Positions 1-7,265 of a stretch of 11,546 bases of DNA are shown one piece after another. The notes below the pieces were generated by a model that was not told the origin of the DNA, searched no databases, and saw only the letters and a program-made list of their open reading frames with translations. Within the stretch, counting starts at the first letter, position 1, and every line of letters begins with the position of its first letter. The stretch comes from Flavobacteriaceae bacterium (GTDB lineage: Bacteria; Bacteroidota; Bacteroidia; Flavobacteriales; Flavobacteriaceae): positions 1 to 11,546 of the forward strand of contig JAGQYU010000123.1 of assembly GCA_020435885.1 (NCBI GenBank). The letters are read 5' to 3'. Made by a program: the position numbers and the translations under genes.

Positions 1-86
1 GTAAGTTCTTTCCAAACATAAGGATCAACCTTTTCCTTTTTACAGGAAATGAATAATAGAACTATTAGTAAATAACCTATTTTCAT
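1..86 (-). CDS. Lipoprotein of unknown function, N-terminal 28 residues only (cut by window edge)
   Basis: The reading frame opens with an ATG at 86-84 and stays open to the left edge. It encodes MKIGYLLIVLLFISC followed by KKEKVDPYVWKEL. This is a textbook Bacteroidota lipoprotein leader: a short charged start, a hydrophobic core, and a lipobox (FISC) whose Cys15 would be lipidated. The lysines after the cysteine fit inner-membrane release and outer-membrane anchoring. The ATG overlaps the TGA of pxpC in an ATGA junction, so the gene is almost certainly translated from the 5-oxoprolinase operon message. Too little mature sequence is visible to name a family. Its place in the operon suggests an envelope role linked to 5-oxoproline use, but this is inference. 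Confidence 0.72.
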   Translation of the reverse strand, partial: MKIGYLLIVLLFISCKKEKVDPYVWKEL

Positions 87-940
87 AGGTTTAAATCTAC
101 TAATTTAAATTGAAATGTATCATTTGTAGATTTTTGTGAGAGTCTATCAATGGCATTTTCTGTAAGTTGTAGTACTCTGGGATAACCGCCTGTTACCTGG
201 CAATCTCGCATCAACACAATAAGTGTTCCGCTTGGTGTTAACTGTACCGTTCCCGGTAAAACTGACGAAGTAAGCATAGAACCTAACTCATTTTCAACCG
301 TTTCAACCAACCGATATCCCATCCTGTTATTATCTTTTGAGATAGTAAATACAGTATTTTTCAGTTCATTTTGCTGTTTTTCAGACAACAAGTCAAATTC
401 AGGGCCTTTATATACTTCTATAAATCTTGCATCAAAATGTTCTTTATCTACCCTCACAGAAGCATTTTTAAGCGTTTTAAAGCCTTTTTGAGGCGAAACA
501 GGTAATACATCTCCTTTCTTGACTAAAAATTGTTCTGTAACGTTTTTAAACCAACTTTTACTGCCCAACACTTTTTCCGTTTGAAAACCTCCTTTAACGG
601 CCACATATGTCCTCACTCCATATAAAGGTTTTCCCAGCTTAAGAACATCACCTGTATTAACTTCTAATACGCGGTTCATGTTTACCATATTATCGCTAAT
701 CATTGGCTGAGTATCAGCTCCTGAAATAACTATAGATAGTTTATTTTCAAATACTAATATTGTATTACCTAAAGTAATTTCTAATACTGATTCATTCTCA
801 TTATTTCCTAAAAGATGATTGGCTAACTTAGCGGAATAGCTATCCATAACTCCTGAAATCGGCACACCTAAATGACCATATCCTTGCCTTCCTAAATCCT
901 GAACAGCGATGTAAATGCCGGCAGAAATAACCCTAATCAT
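83..940 (-). CDS. pxpC: 5-oxoprolinase subunit PxpC (KipA/AHS2 family)
   Basis: Cytoplasmic subunit C of the ATP-dependent 5-oxoprolinase PxpABC, which hydrolyses 5-oxo-L-proline to L-glutamate. The 285-residue protein is a little shorter than many family members (about 300-330). Family signatures run its whole length: VQDLGRQGYGHLGVP near residues 13-26, SG.MD at 29-33, GSKS at 126-129, RMGYRLV at 206-212, and DCQVTGGYPR at 246-255, the usual 'QTTGGYP' motif. Proteins of this family are often misannotated as biotin-dependent carboxyltransferases or allophanate hydrolase subunit 2. There is no biotin or amidase domain here, and the pxpB and pxpA neighbours settle the assignment. The ATG at 940 overlaps the pxpB stop by 8 bases, and the stop overlaps the next gene by 4. 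Confidence 0.93.
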   Translation of the reverse strand: MIRVISAGIYIAVQDLGRQGYGHLGVPISGVMDSYSAKLANHLLGNNENESVLEITLGNTILVFENKLSIVISGADTQPMISDNMVNMNRVLEVNTGDVLKLGKPLYGVRTYVAVKGGFQTEKVLGSKSWFKNVTEQFLVKKGDVLPVSPQKGFKTLKNASVRVDKEHFDARFIEVYKGPEFDLLSEKQQNELKNTVFTISKDNNRMGYRLVETVENELGSMLTSSVLPGTVQLTPSGTLIVLMRDCQVTGGYPRVLQLTENAIDRLSQKSTNDTFQFKLVDLNL

Positions 941-1679
941 TAACTATACTTTTGTTTAGTTGATAACTTTTTTCTACCTCTTGTTCTTCAATAGACAAGT
1001 ACTCTTCCATATTAACTGGAATAAACACAATTTCATCCCCGGGCTTAGCAAAACAGGGTGTTTCCGAAGAAATATCAAAAAAAGAAACCGGCGATTTACC
1101 TATAATTTGCCAGCCTCCGGCGCTTTCAACAGGATAAACTCCCGTTTGTGAACCGCCAATAGCTACCGAACCTTTTTCAACCTTTAACCTTGGTGTTGCC
1201 TTTCTGGGAGTAAGAAGTTGCTCATCCAAACCACCCAAGTATAAAAACCCTGGCAAAAAACCTATAAAATAAACCGTGTAAATTTTTTCTGAATGGAGTT
1301 TGATAATCTCTTCGATTGAGAGTTTTTTTTGAACAGAAATTTCCTCCAAATCAACACCAAATTTCAAATCATAACACACAGGTATTTGCCATCTGTATAT
1401 GTTCTCTTTTTCACCCGAAAATTCTTCTAAATATATTGATTTTAGCCTTGAAATTTCGTTATAGATATTTCTTATAGTTGAGTCGTAAATTATTGTTATC
1501 GAGCTGTATGTGTTGATTATATCAACAATTACTTTAGTATTATAATATACAATTTTTTCTTTGAATAAAAGTATATCATTCAATATGTTTTTATCAATTT
1601 TTGATGGCCATTCTATCAAAATTGCATGGCTTCCATAAGGTTTGTATGTAGGTTCAAACCTATTCAATTCGGATACCAT
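933..1679 (-). CDS. pxpB: 5-oxoprolinase subunit PxpB (KipI/AHS1 family)
   Basis: Subunit B of the 5-oxoprolinase, which works in a complex with PxpC next to PxpA. The 248 residues match the family length. Visible motifs are the N-terminal YGSHAILIEW (15-24), the domain-linking IPVCYD (99-104), GFLPGFLYLGGL (140-151), TPR..TPR (157-164), and G.VAIGG.QTG.YP (170-183). The usual PGGW is AGGW here (187-190), a mild change. In Bacillus the orthologue KipI inhibits the sporulation kinase KinA. There is no reason to expect that role here, since the full oxoprolinase set is present. The ATG at 1679 lies 20 bases inside pxpA, so translation is probably coupled. The region coding for residues 25-95 is very AT-rich and less conserved. 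Confidence 0.92.
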   Translation of the reverse strand: MVSELNRFEPTYKPYGSHAILIEWPSKIDKNILNDILLFKEKIVYYNTKVIVDIINTYSSITIIYDSTIRNIYNEISRLKSIYLEEFSGEKENIYRWQIPVCYDLKFGVDLEEISVQKKLSIEEIIKLHSEKIYTVYFIGFLPGFLYLGGLDEQLLTPRKATPRLKVEKGSVAIGGSQTGVYPVESAGGWQIIGKSPVSFFDISSETPCFAKPGDEIVFIPVNMEEYLSIEEQEVEKSYQLNKSIVND

Positions 1680-2400
1680 TTTTAGGCAATTCTGTATGCA
1701 GGAATTTTAAAATTTCAATCGCATTCGGATTATCACCATGTACACAAAAAGTATCTGCATACATAGGCAATTCTACTCCATCAATACTCACCACCTTTTT
1801 GTGAATGATCATATTCATTAAATGCTGTCGAACTAATTCCGGAGCTGTAATCACAGCATTTGTGTTAGTACGTGAAACCAAGCTTAAATCAGGGTTGTAA
1901 TTTCTATCTGCAAAGGCTTCAATTTTAACCTTTATCCCTCTTTCTAGTGCTAATTGATGTATAACTGAATTATAAGGAACGTACAGAAAAACATTGTCAA
2001 CAGTATTTTGAACTGCATTGAGTATAATTACAGCAACTTTTCTATTCTTAGCTGCCACATTGTAAAGGGCTCCGTGTGGTTTGATATGATGTAATTTACC
2101 TCTAGTATTATTTAATATATTTTTAAATGTATTTATTTGATTTTCAATATTTTCTTGCAATTTACTTAAAGTAATATCTATTTCTTTTCTGCCAAAATTT
2201 TCTCTATCAGGATATGAAGGGTGAGCGCCAATTTTAACCCCATGCTCCAAAGCTAATTTTATGGTCTCCTTCATTGACTTTTCATCTCCGGTATGGCCTC
2301 CACAGGCTATATTGCAAGAGCTCAACAATGGCATAAGTAAGGCATCATTACCTATTCCCTCGCCTAAATCGCAATTAATATCTATAGAGTAATTCTTCAT
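1660..2400 (-). CDS. pxpA: 5-oxoprolinase subunit PxpA (LamB/YcsF family)
   Basis: Subunit A of the 5-oxoprolinase and a member of the LamB/YcsF family, which adopts a glycoside hydrolase/deacetylase-like barrel. Together with PxpB and PxpC it couples ATP hydrolysis to opening of the pyroglutamate ring. The 246 residues are full length and carry every family block: DINCDLGEG (7-15), CGGHTGD (33-39), GAHPSYPD (58-65) followed by FGR, KPHGALYN (107-114), FADRNY (163-168) and CVHGDNP (219-225). The start is secure: the ATG at 2400 comes just before the conserved DINCDLGEG block and forms an ATGA overlap with the stop of the upstream transporter gene. The 'LamB' in the family name refers to the Aspergillus lactam utilisation gene, not to maltoporin. 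Confidence 0.95.
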   Translation of the reverse strand: MKNYSIDINCDLGEGIGNDALLMPLLSSCNIACGGHTGDEKSMKETIKLALEHGVKIGAHPSYPDRENFGRKEIDITLSKLQENIENQINTFKNILNNTRGKLHHIKPHGALYNVAAKNRKVAVIILNAVQNTVDNVFLYVPYNSVIHQLALERGIKVKIEAFADRNYNPDLSLVSRTNTNAVITAPELVRQHLMNMIIHKKVVSIDGVELPMYADTFCVHGDNPNAIEILKFLHTELPKNGIRIE

Positions 2401-3620
2401 ATTAGTTCAAAAACTTTTAAAATGCTTTTCAGTCCTAAAAAGATGGTAACAAATAATATAAGTAATGCCAACACATTTTGAAAGGTTGTATTCTTAAAAT
2501 TGCCTAAAACCGATGTTTTGTTCATTATCCATAACAATATTACCGCTATAACCGGTAATAACAGACCGTTAGCAATCTGTGCAAATTTTATAATTTCGAT
2601 AGGTTTAAAGCCTATTGACGAAAAAATGATACCAACTATTAGGACAACCATCCAAACAGCCTTAAAACGCCTAGAACGCATTCCTCCTTGCCAATTCAAA
2701 CAGCCTTCCACCACATAAGCAGCAGCCAAAGGCGCTGTAATAGCCGAAGTAATACCTGCCGCAAATAGCCCTAAGGCTAAAAAGTATTTAGCATAATTTC
2801 CATATAGCGGCACTAAAGCTTCAGCTAAATCATTAGCACTGTTAATGTTAGACGATTGAATGGCAGAAGATGCCACGATAATCGCCATAGAAACAATACC
2901 TCCCAACATAATGGAAATAAAGGTATCATTTTTGGCTTTAGGAAGATCTTCTTTACTCCACTTCTCTTTCACTAAAGAAGCATGTAAAAACAAATTGTAG
3001 GGTACAACGGTAGTTCCAATCAATCCAATAATGGTTAATAAGCTCCCTTCAGGGAATGATGGTAATAAAGATCCTTTAATGATGCCGATGAAGTTCGGTT
3101 TTGTTATAATAGCAGTAATAATGAATGATAGGCTCATAATTACTACCAAACTAATCAAAACCTTCTCCAACCATTTGTAATTACCTATAAAGAGCAATAT
3201 AAACGCAATAATACCAATAAAAAGACTGAGGTAATTGAAAGAAAAACCTCCAATATTCCACCGAGAGTTGCCTAAAATGGCTTCTAACCCCAAAACACCT
3301 CCACTGATGTTTCCTGCTTCATAAGCAGCATTTCCTATAAAAATAGCTGCCAATATCAAAGCCATGATAATTTTTCTTATTACAGGATTGGAAATCTCTA
3401 TACGGATAATCTCCGAAAGTCCTTTTTGAGTGATGATGCCCAGACGAGCAGCCATTTCCTGCAATACTATCGTAGCAATAATCGATAAAACCATTGCCCA
3501 CAACAATGAAAGCCCAAACTGTGCGCCCGCCAAGGTACATACCGTAACTGTTCCAGGGCCTATGAATGCAGCAGCTACCAGTGTTCCGGGGCCAATATTT
3601 TTAAACCAGTTTTTAATCAT
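2397..3620 (-). CDS. NRAMP-family transporter without the metal-binding residues; candidate 5-oxoproline importer
   Basis: Inner-membrane protein of 407 residues with about 11 hydrophobic segments and the NRAMP/SLC11 fold. It shows GPGTLVAAAFIGPG in helix 1 (10-23), QEMAARLGI (54-62), and the helix 6 block GTTVVPYNLFLHASLV (202-217). True metal transporters have DPGN in helix 1 and MPHN in helix 6. Here these are GPGT (21-24) and VPYN (206-209), so the metal-ligating Asp, Asn and Met are all gone. A metal importer call is therefore unlikely. The gene overlaps both pxpA (ATGA) and the upstream lipoprotein gene. B. subtilis YcsG, also of the NRAMP family, lies beside ycsF (pxpA) and kipI-kipA. 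I infer import of 5-oxoproline or a related small organic acid. I chose the ATG at 3620; a TTG two codons upstream (3626) is possible. Confidence 0.85.
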   Translation of the reverse strand: MIKNWFKNIGPGTLVAAAFIGPGTVTVCTLAGAQFGLSLLWAMVLSIIATIVLQEMAARLGIITQKGLSEIIRIEISNPVIRKIIMALILAAIFIGNAAYEAGNISGGVLGLEAILGNSRWNIGGFSFNYLSLFIGIIAFILLFIGNYKWLEKVLISLVVIMSLSFIITAIITKPNFIGIIKGSLLPSFPEGSLLTIIGLIGTTVVPYNLFLHASLVKEKWSKEDLPKAKNDTFISIMLGGIVSMAIIVASSAIQSSNINSANDLAEALVPLYGNYAKYFLALGLFAAGITSAITAPLAAAYVVEGCLNWQGGMRSRRFKAVWMVVLIVGIIFSSIGFKPIEIIKFAQIANGLLLPVIAVILLWIMNKTSVLGNFKNTTFQNVLALLILFVTIFLGLKSILKVFELI

Positions 3621-4722
3621 TGGCAACAGTACTCAAGGCATAAATAGCAAAACTTCCTAGCCAATGACCTCCTTCATAATGATCATCAACAATGGCAGGC
3701 AACGAGTAATTAATATGCTTATTTGCAGTGTTTTGCAAGTGTTTATACTCAGGTAAACCCTTAGAAATTTCATTCAAATTCCATGCTCTGGAAAAGTTAA
3801 CTCCATCTAAATGAACTAGTTTGCCATCTGTCCTGTCTGAAACTTTGCCTGTTTCTAACGTAAAATCATTAGTTTTAAGCTGAGGCAAAAATTCGGATAA
3901 CCATAAGCTAAAATCTTCTTTTGTAAGTACTCTTTTTAACAAAGCTGCTTCCTCTAAACATGGCGATAAAAAATCAAAACCGCTTGGCTCCCAAGAAATT
4001 GGACAATCTTTATCATTTAAATAAAAGTCTTTGGAACGTTGTTCAATCATCGATTTTAATTCAGTATGACCAACCGAGTTAGCATAATCCCAAGCAAAAG
4101 ACAAACCAAATGCCGTATTGGTATGCTCCCCAACTCGAATAGGATAGTTGAGTTTTGGAAGGAAATCGATATAACTTTTTACTATCAAATCTGTTAATGG
4201 TTGCAAATTTTCTTCCAATTGCTTCGCAAAAGGATCATTCCAAGTATGTAATTCTTCTGCTAGCTTCAACAACCAAGCCCAGCCGTAAGTACGTTCGTAC
4301 GATTTATTGTGTTCCCCTTGAAAATAAGTTACTTCTGCAAGGATGTTCTCCTTAGAGATATTTTGCAACAATTTTGCTTTTATACTATCAGCATGTTCCA
4401 ATTGCGGAAATTCTTTCAATAATTTAACCAAACTCCAATGCCCGTGAACGGCTGAATGCCAGTCGAAACAGCCATAAAAAGCAGGATGGAGCTCTTTAGG
4501 AGCTTTTAAATCGGCATCACTGCCAATAGTCTGCCCCAATTTGTTGGGATATTCAGTATCCATACAATGCAAAGGCAATTGTGCCAATCGGTTGGCTTCT
4601 ACTAATGTTAATTTCGGTACAGCTACTGTTTCTTCAACAGGTTGTTCTTTACCAACATTTTTGGGAGTTTCTTTGCAGCTGACAAAAAATAATGGCAGCA
4701 TGAAAAAGTAAAAGAATTTCAT
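3613..4722 (-). CDS. DUF2891 family lipoprotein
   Basis: A 369-residue DUF2891 protein of unknown biochemical function. The leader MKFFYFFMLPLFFVSC ends in a lipobox at Cys16 followed by KET, so the protein is probably lipidated and placed in the periplasm or at the cell surface. The mature part is helical and rich in aromatic and acidic blocks that look like a conserved cleft: FYGCFDWHSAVHGHW (82-96), YERTYGWAWLLKL (142-154), RVGEHTNTAFGLSFA (196-210), SWEPSGFDFLSP (243-254), HLDGVNFSRAW (304-314) and YEGGHWLGSFA (349-359). The pattern recalls alpha/alpha-barrel hydrolases, but that is only a resemblance. I rejected an upstream TTG at 4776 because it would put 18 residues before the leader. 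The 3' end overlaps the transporter gene by 8 bases, making this the first gene of the 5-oxoprolinase operon. Confidence 0.88.
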   Translation of the reverse strand: MKFFYFFMLPLFFVSCKETPKNVGKEQPVEETVAVPKLTLVEANRLAQLPLHCMDTEYPNKLGQTIGSDADLKAPKELHPAFYGCFDWHSAVHGHWSLVKLLKEFPQLEHADSIKAKLLQNISKENILAEVTYFQGEHNKSYERTYGWAWLLKLAEELHTWNDPFAKQLEENLQPLTDLIVKSYIDFLPKLNYPIRVGEHTNTAFGLSFAWDYANSVGHTELKSMIEQRSKDFYLNDKDCPISWEPSGFDFLSPCLEEAALLKRVLTKEDFSLWLSEFLPQLKTNDFTLETGKVSDRTDGKLVHLDGVNFSRAWNLNEISKGLPEYKHLQNTANKHINYSLPAIVDDHYEGGHWLGSFAIYALSTVAND

Positions 4723-4748
4723 AAAATATATTTTAGAGTAGGAAATCT

Positions 4749-4776
4749 CTAAAGTACTAAAAAGTTGAATTACCAA
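4749..4776 (-). promoter_or_regulatory. Possible promoter of the DUF2891-transporter-pxpABC operon
   Basis: On the minus strand, TTG (4776-4774) is followed 17 bases later by TACTTTAG (4756-4749). That is one mismatch from the Bacteroidota -7 consensus TAnnTTTG. The start codon lies 26 bases beyond the -7 box, which leaves a short AT-rich leader. Spacing is at the short end and one box is imperfect, so this is a candidate only. Confidence 0.3.
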
Positions 4777-4798
4777 CCTAATTATTTTAACTTTTCAT

Positions 4799-4820
4799 TT
4801 AGTTAAATACATCTAACTAA
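4799..4820 (-). terminator. Weak AT-rich hairpin after the DUF6438 gene
   Basis: The arms TTAGTTA (4799-4805) and TAACTAA (4814-4820) are perfect reverse complements around an 8-base loop. They lie 12 bases past the stop of the DUF6438 gene and before the operon promoter candidate. No run of T follows on the minus strand, and the stem holds a single G-C pair. It could equally be an operator-like palindrome or chance in AT-rich DNA. Confidence 0.25.
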
Positions 4821-4831
4821 TTATTAATAAA

Positions 4832-5677
4832 TTAATTAAGAGTTACTCGATAATCTTCTATAGTAGAAATTTCAAAATTATGTTTTCCGGTTGCTTTGGT
4901 AAGTGAAGCTTTTTTATGGATGTTTATCAAAAATTCTGACAAAGAGTCCAAAATAGGGTGTTGATCATTTGTGTTGATCTGTATCAGTCTTCCATCAGTG
5001 AGTTCAATAATGTAGTTATATCTAGGCTGATCATTAGGTGAAGTCAATTGTTTCCACTTTTGATCTAATACATATAACTGACTGTTATTGAGCATTTTTC
5101 TTAGCTCTAATAATGTTTTGGCATCCATTTTCCCTTCATAATTTCCTTCCAATCCAGAATAAGTTCTACCATTATAAAAAATACTACCGTCATTGTTCAC
5201 CTCAACAGAAACGGAAGGACATAAGCCAAAACAGGTTGAAGAATGAAATGTGATTTTTTTAAAATTAACTCTTGAAACTAATTGGCCTCTGTTATAGAAA
5301 ATATATTGCTTCTCTTTTAGTAATGGATTAACTTCAATTTTTCTATAAGCTGTTATTTTATCTTTCTCTTTTTCAGAGGGTTCTATTACCAACCTATCTT
5401 TTTGCAACTGTTTTATGTTAAACTCAAAAGTCTCATACTTAAGCTCTCCGGCAACTCTGTAACTCGTTTTAATATGTAATTTTCTTTTTTCCACATCAAA
5501 AAGAAGTTCTTGTTTATTATTTGATATGTTATAAACAACAGTGTCATTATGAAATCGGATATAATCCAGATCTTTATTAATCCATTCATTATCAGTTAAT
5601 AAAGAAATATCACTTCTGTATTGTGAACTGGCTGAAAAAGCAATAAAAAGACAAATAGCAATAAAAAGATTTTTCAT
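4832..5677 (-). CDS. Secreted DUF6438 domain protein
   Basis: A 281-residue exported protein of unknown function. The leader MKNLFIAICLFIAFSASSQ has a hydrophobic core and a small-residue cleavage region ending before or after Gln19, typical of Bacteroidota signal peptidase I substrates. There is no lipobox cysteine. Residues 20-135 are a beta-rich region with no family I can name. From about residue 142 it matches the DUF6438 pattern: a strand, then the TCFGLCP block (148-154) whose two cysteines may form a disulfide, then SVEVNNDGSIFYNG (157-170), a helix (TLLELRKML), and a closing strand with DGRLIQI (228-234). Start: the ATG at 5677 sits right before the leader, while the longer frame from a TTG at 5731 would place 18 codons and the promoter inside the gene. 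It is probably transcribed alone. Confidence 0.8.
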   Translation of the reverse strand: MKNLFIAICLFIAFSASSQYRSDISLLTDNEWINKDLDYIRFHNDTVVYNISNNKQELLFDVEKRKLHIKTSYRVAGELKYETFEFNIKQLQKDRLVIEPSEKEKDKITAYRKIEVNPLLKEKQYIFYNRGQLVSRVNFKKITFHSSTCFGLCPSVSVEVNNDGSIFYNGRTYSGLEGNYEGKMDAKTLLELRKMLNNSQLYVLDQKWKQLTSPNDQPRYNYIIELTDGRLIQINTNDQHPILDSLSEFLINIHKKASLTKATGKHNFEISTIEDYRVTLN

Positions 5678-5703
5678 AACAAGGGGAGTAATTGTTTGTT
5701 TTT

Positions 5704-5731
5704 CAAAGTTAAAAAAAATTATCCTAACCAA
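5704..5731 (-). promoter_or_regulatory. Promoter of the DUF6438 gene, overlapping the 3' end of comM
   Basis: The minus strand reads TTG (5731-5729), 17 bases, then TAACTTTG (5711-5704), a perfect match to the Bacteroidota -7 consensus TAnnTTTG. The -33 triplet lies in the last codons of comM, and the -7 box lies 8 bases past its TAA stop. The DUF6438 start codon is 26 bases further on. The gene can thus be expressed apart from comM, although read-through is also possible. Confidence 0.5.
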
Positions 5732-7257
5732 CCTTCTCTATCCAAACTTCTATATTGAATAGCCTCCGAAATATGCTCAGAAGTTACATTTTTTGAATTA
5801 TCCAGATCAGCAATGGTTCTAGCAACTTTTAATATTCTGTCGTACGCTCTTGCTGAGAGATTTAGACTTTCCATTGCGGTTTTTAACAACTGTTTAGAGG
5901 CATCATTCAGCACACAAAAAGTTCTTATTTGTTTTGAACTCATTTGAGCATTATAATGCACATTTTCCATTTCTTTGAATCTATCAGTTTGAATTTGACG
6001 AGCCTTCATAACACGCTCTCTGATAATATTGCTGGGCTCTCCTCTTCTATCTTCAGAAAGTTTTTCAAATGGAACAGATTGTACTTCAATATGGATGTCA
6101 ATCCTGTCTATCAAAGGTCCTGAAATCTTACTCAAATACCGCTGCATTTCAGCAGGACTGGAAGTTACATGCCCTTCAGTATCATTAAAATAGCCACTGG
6201 GGCTAGGGTTCATACTGGCAACCAACATAAAGCTACTTGGATAGGTTACCGAAAATTTAGCCCTTGAAATGGTTACTTCTCTATCTTCCAACGGTTGACG
6301 CATTACTTCTAATACTGATCTTTTGAACTCGGGTAATTCATCTAAAAACAATACGCCATTATGTGAAAGCGAAATTTCTCCCGGTTGCGGATAAGCCCCA
6401 CCACCTACCAAAGCAACATCACTAATAGTGTGATGCGGAGCTCGGAAAGGACGTTGACTCATCAATCCTGAGTTTTCTTTGATTCTGCCAACCACACTGT
6501 GAATTTTGGTAGTTTCTAACGCTTCATGAAGCGTCATTGGTGGTAAAATAGATGGCAAACGTTTAGCCAACATGGTCTTTCCAGAACCCGGAGGACCAAT
6601 CAAAATAATATTATGTCCGCCAGCTGCAGCAATTTCCATACAACGTTTTATGGACTCTTGCCCTCTAACATCCGAAAAATCAAATTCAGGGTTCTCTAAA
6701 TTTTCATAAAACTCCTTACGGGTATCCACCACAATCGGTTCTAAGGATAGTTTTTCCTCAAAAAAATCAATTACTTCTTTAATGTTTTCCACCCCATAAA
6801 CATCCAAATCATTTACAATAGCAGCTTCTTTTGCATTTTGTTTAGGCAGAATAAATCCTTTAAAACCTTCTTCCCTAGCTTTTATGGCGATTGGCAATGC
6901 TCCTTTTATGGGCTGCAAACTCCCGTCAAGGGAAAGTTCTCCCATAATGATGAATTGCTCTACATTTTTACCCTTAATTTGAGATGATGCTTGCAAAATA
7001 CCAATGGCAATTCCTAAATCATAGGCTGAGCCTTCTTTTCGCATATCGGCAGGAGCCATATTGATAGTGATCTTTTTTCCTGGAATCTTATATCCATTAT
7101 TTTGAAGTGCCGCAGCTATACGATAATTACTTTCTTTAATTGCATTATCCGGCAAGCCAACTAAATGATAACCAATACCTTTATCTACATTTACCTCAAC
7201 AGTTATAGTAGTAGCTTCAACACCAAAAACAGCACTTCCGTAAATCTTTACCAGCAT
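5719..7257 (-). CDS. comM: ComM/YifB family AAA+ ATPase (Mg-chelatase-like)
   Basis: Full-length (512 residues) cytoplasmic ATPase of the YifB/ComM family. In Vibrio cholerae and Haemophilus, ComM is a hexameric helicase that promotes branch migration during integration of transforming DNA. The order here is an N-terminal ChlI/Lon-protease-like fold (about 1-170; GLPDNAIKESNYRIAAAL at 34-51, NMAPADMRKEGSAYDL at 66-81), the AAA+ core with Walker A GPPGSGKT (221-228), APHHTISD (273-280) and Walker B LFLDE (303-307), then GPLIDRIDIHIEV (380-392) with the likely sensor or finger arginine, and a C-terminal helical domain with LSARAYDRILKVARTIADL (467-485). The NPCPCGY motif of many relatives is NPSPSGY here (350-356). 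The gene begins 8 bases after the amidase stop and is probably cotranscribed with it. Confidence 0.93.
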   Translation of the reverse strand: MLVKIYGSAVFGVEATTITVEVNVDKGIGYHLVGLPDNAIKESNYRIAAALQNNGYKIPGKKITINMAPADMRKEGSAYDLGIAIGILQASSQIKGKNVEQFIIMGELSLDGSLQPIKGALPIAIKAREEGFKGFILPKQNAKEAAIVNDLDVYGVENIKEVIDFFEEKLSLEPIVVDTRKEFYENLENPEFDFSDVRGQESIKRCMEIAAAGGHNIILIGPPGSGKTMLAKRLPSILPPMTLHEALETTKIHSVVGRIKENSGLMSQRPFRAPHHTISDVALVGGGAYPQPGEISLSHNGVLFLDELPEFKRSVLEVMRQPLEDREVTISRAKFSVTYPSSFMLVASMNPSPSGYFNDTEGHVTSSPAEMQRYLSKISGPLIDRIDIHIEVQSVPFEKLSEDRRGEPSNIIRERVMKARQIQTDRFKEMENVHYNAQMSSKQIRTFCVLNDASKQLLKTAMESLNLSARAYDRILKVARTIADLDNSKNVTSEHISEAIQYRSLDREGWLG

Positions 7258-7265
7258 TTATCTTT

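Noticed and set aside
960..1151. Plus-strand open frame inside pxpB, and similar short frames opposite other genes
   Set aside because: They lie antisense within well-supported genes, have unnatural composition and no initiation signals or recognisable domains.
83..1679. Biotin-dependent carboxyltransferase or allophanate hydrolase subunits
   Set aside because: No biotin carboxylase, biotin carrier or amidase domain is present, and pxpA is adjacent. The pxpABC set explains both proteins.
2397..3626. Calling the transporter a Mn/Fe importer (MntH)
   Set aside because: The Asp and Asn of DPGN and the Met of MPHN are all replaced, and the neighbours are 5-oxoprolinase genes, not metal homeostasis genes.
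4723..4776. N-terminal extension of the DUF2891 gene from a TTG at 4776
   Set aside because: It would place 18 residues before a good lipoprotein leader. The ATG at 4722 gives a normal lipobox distance.
5678..5731. N-terminal extension of the DUF6438 gene from a TTG at 5731
   Set aside because: It would bury the signal peptide and cover a perfect -7 box. The ATG at 5677 starts right at the leader.
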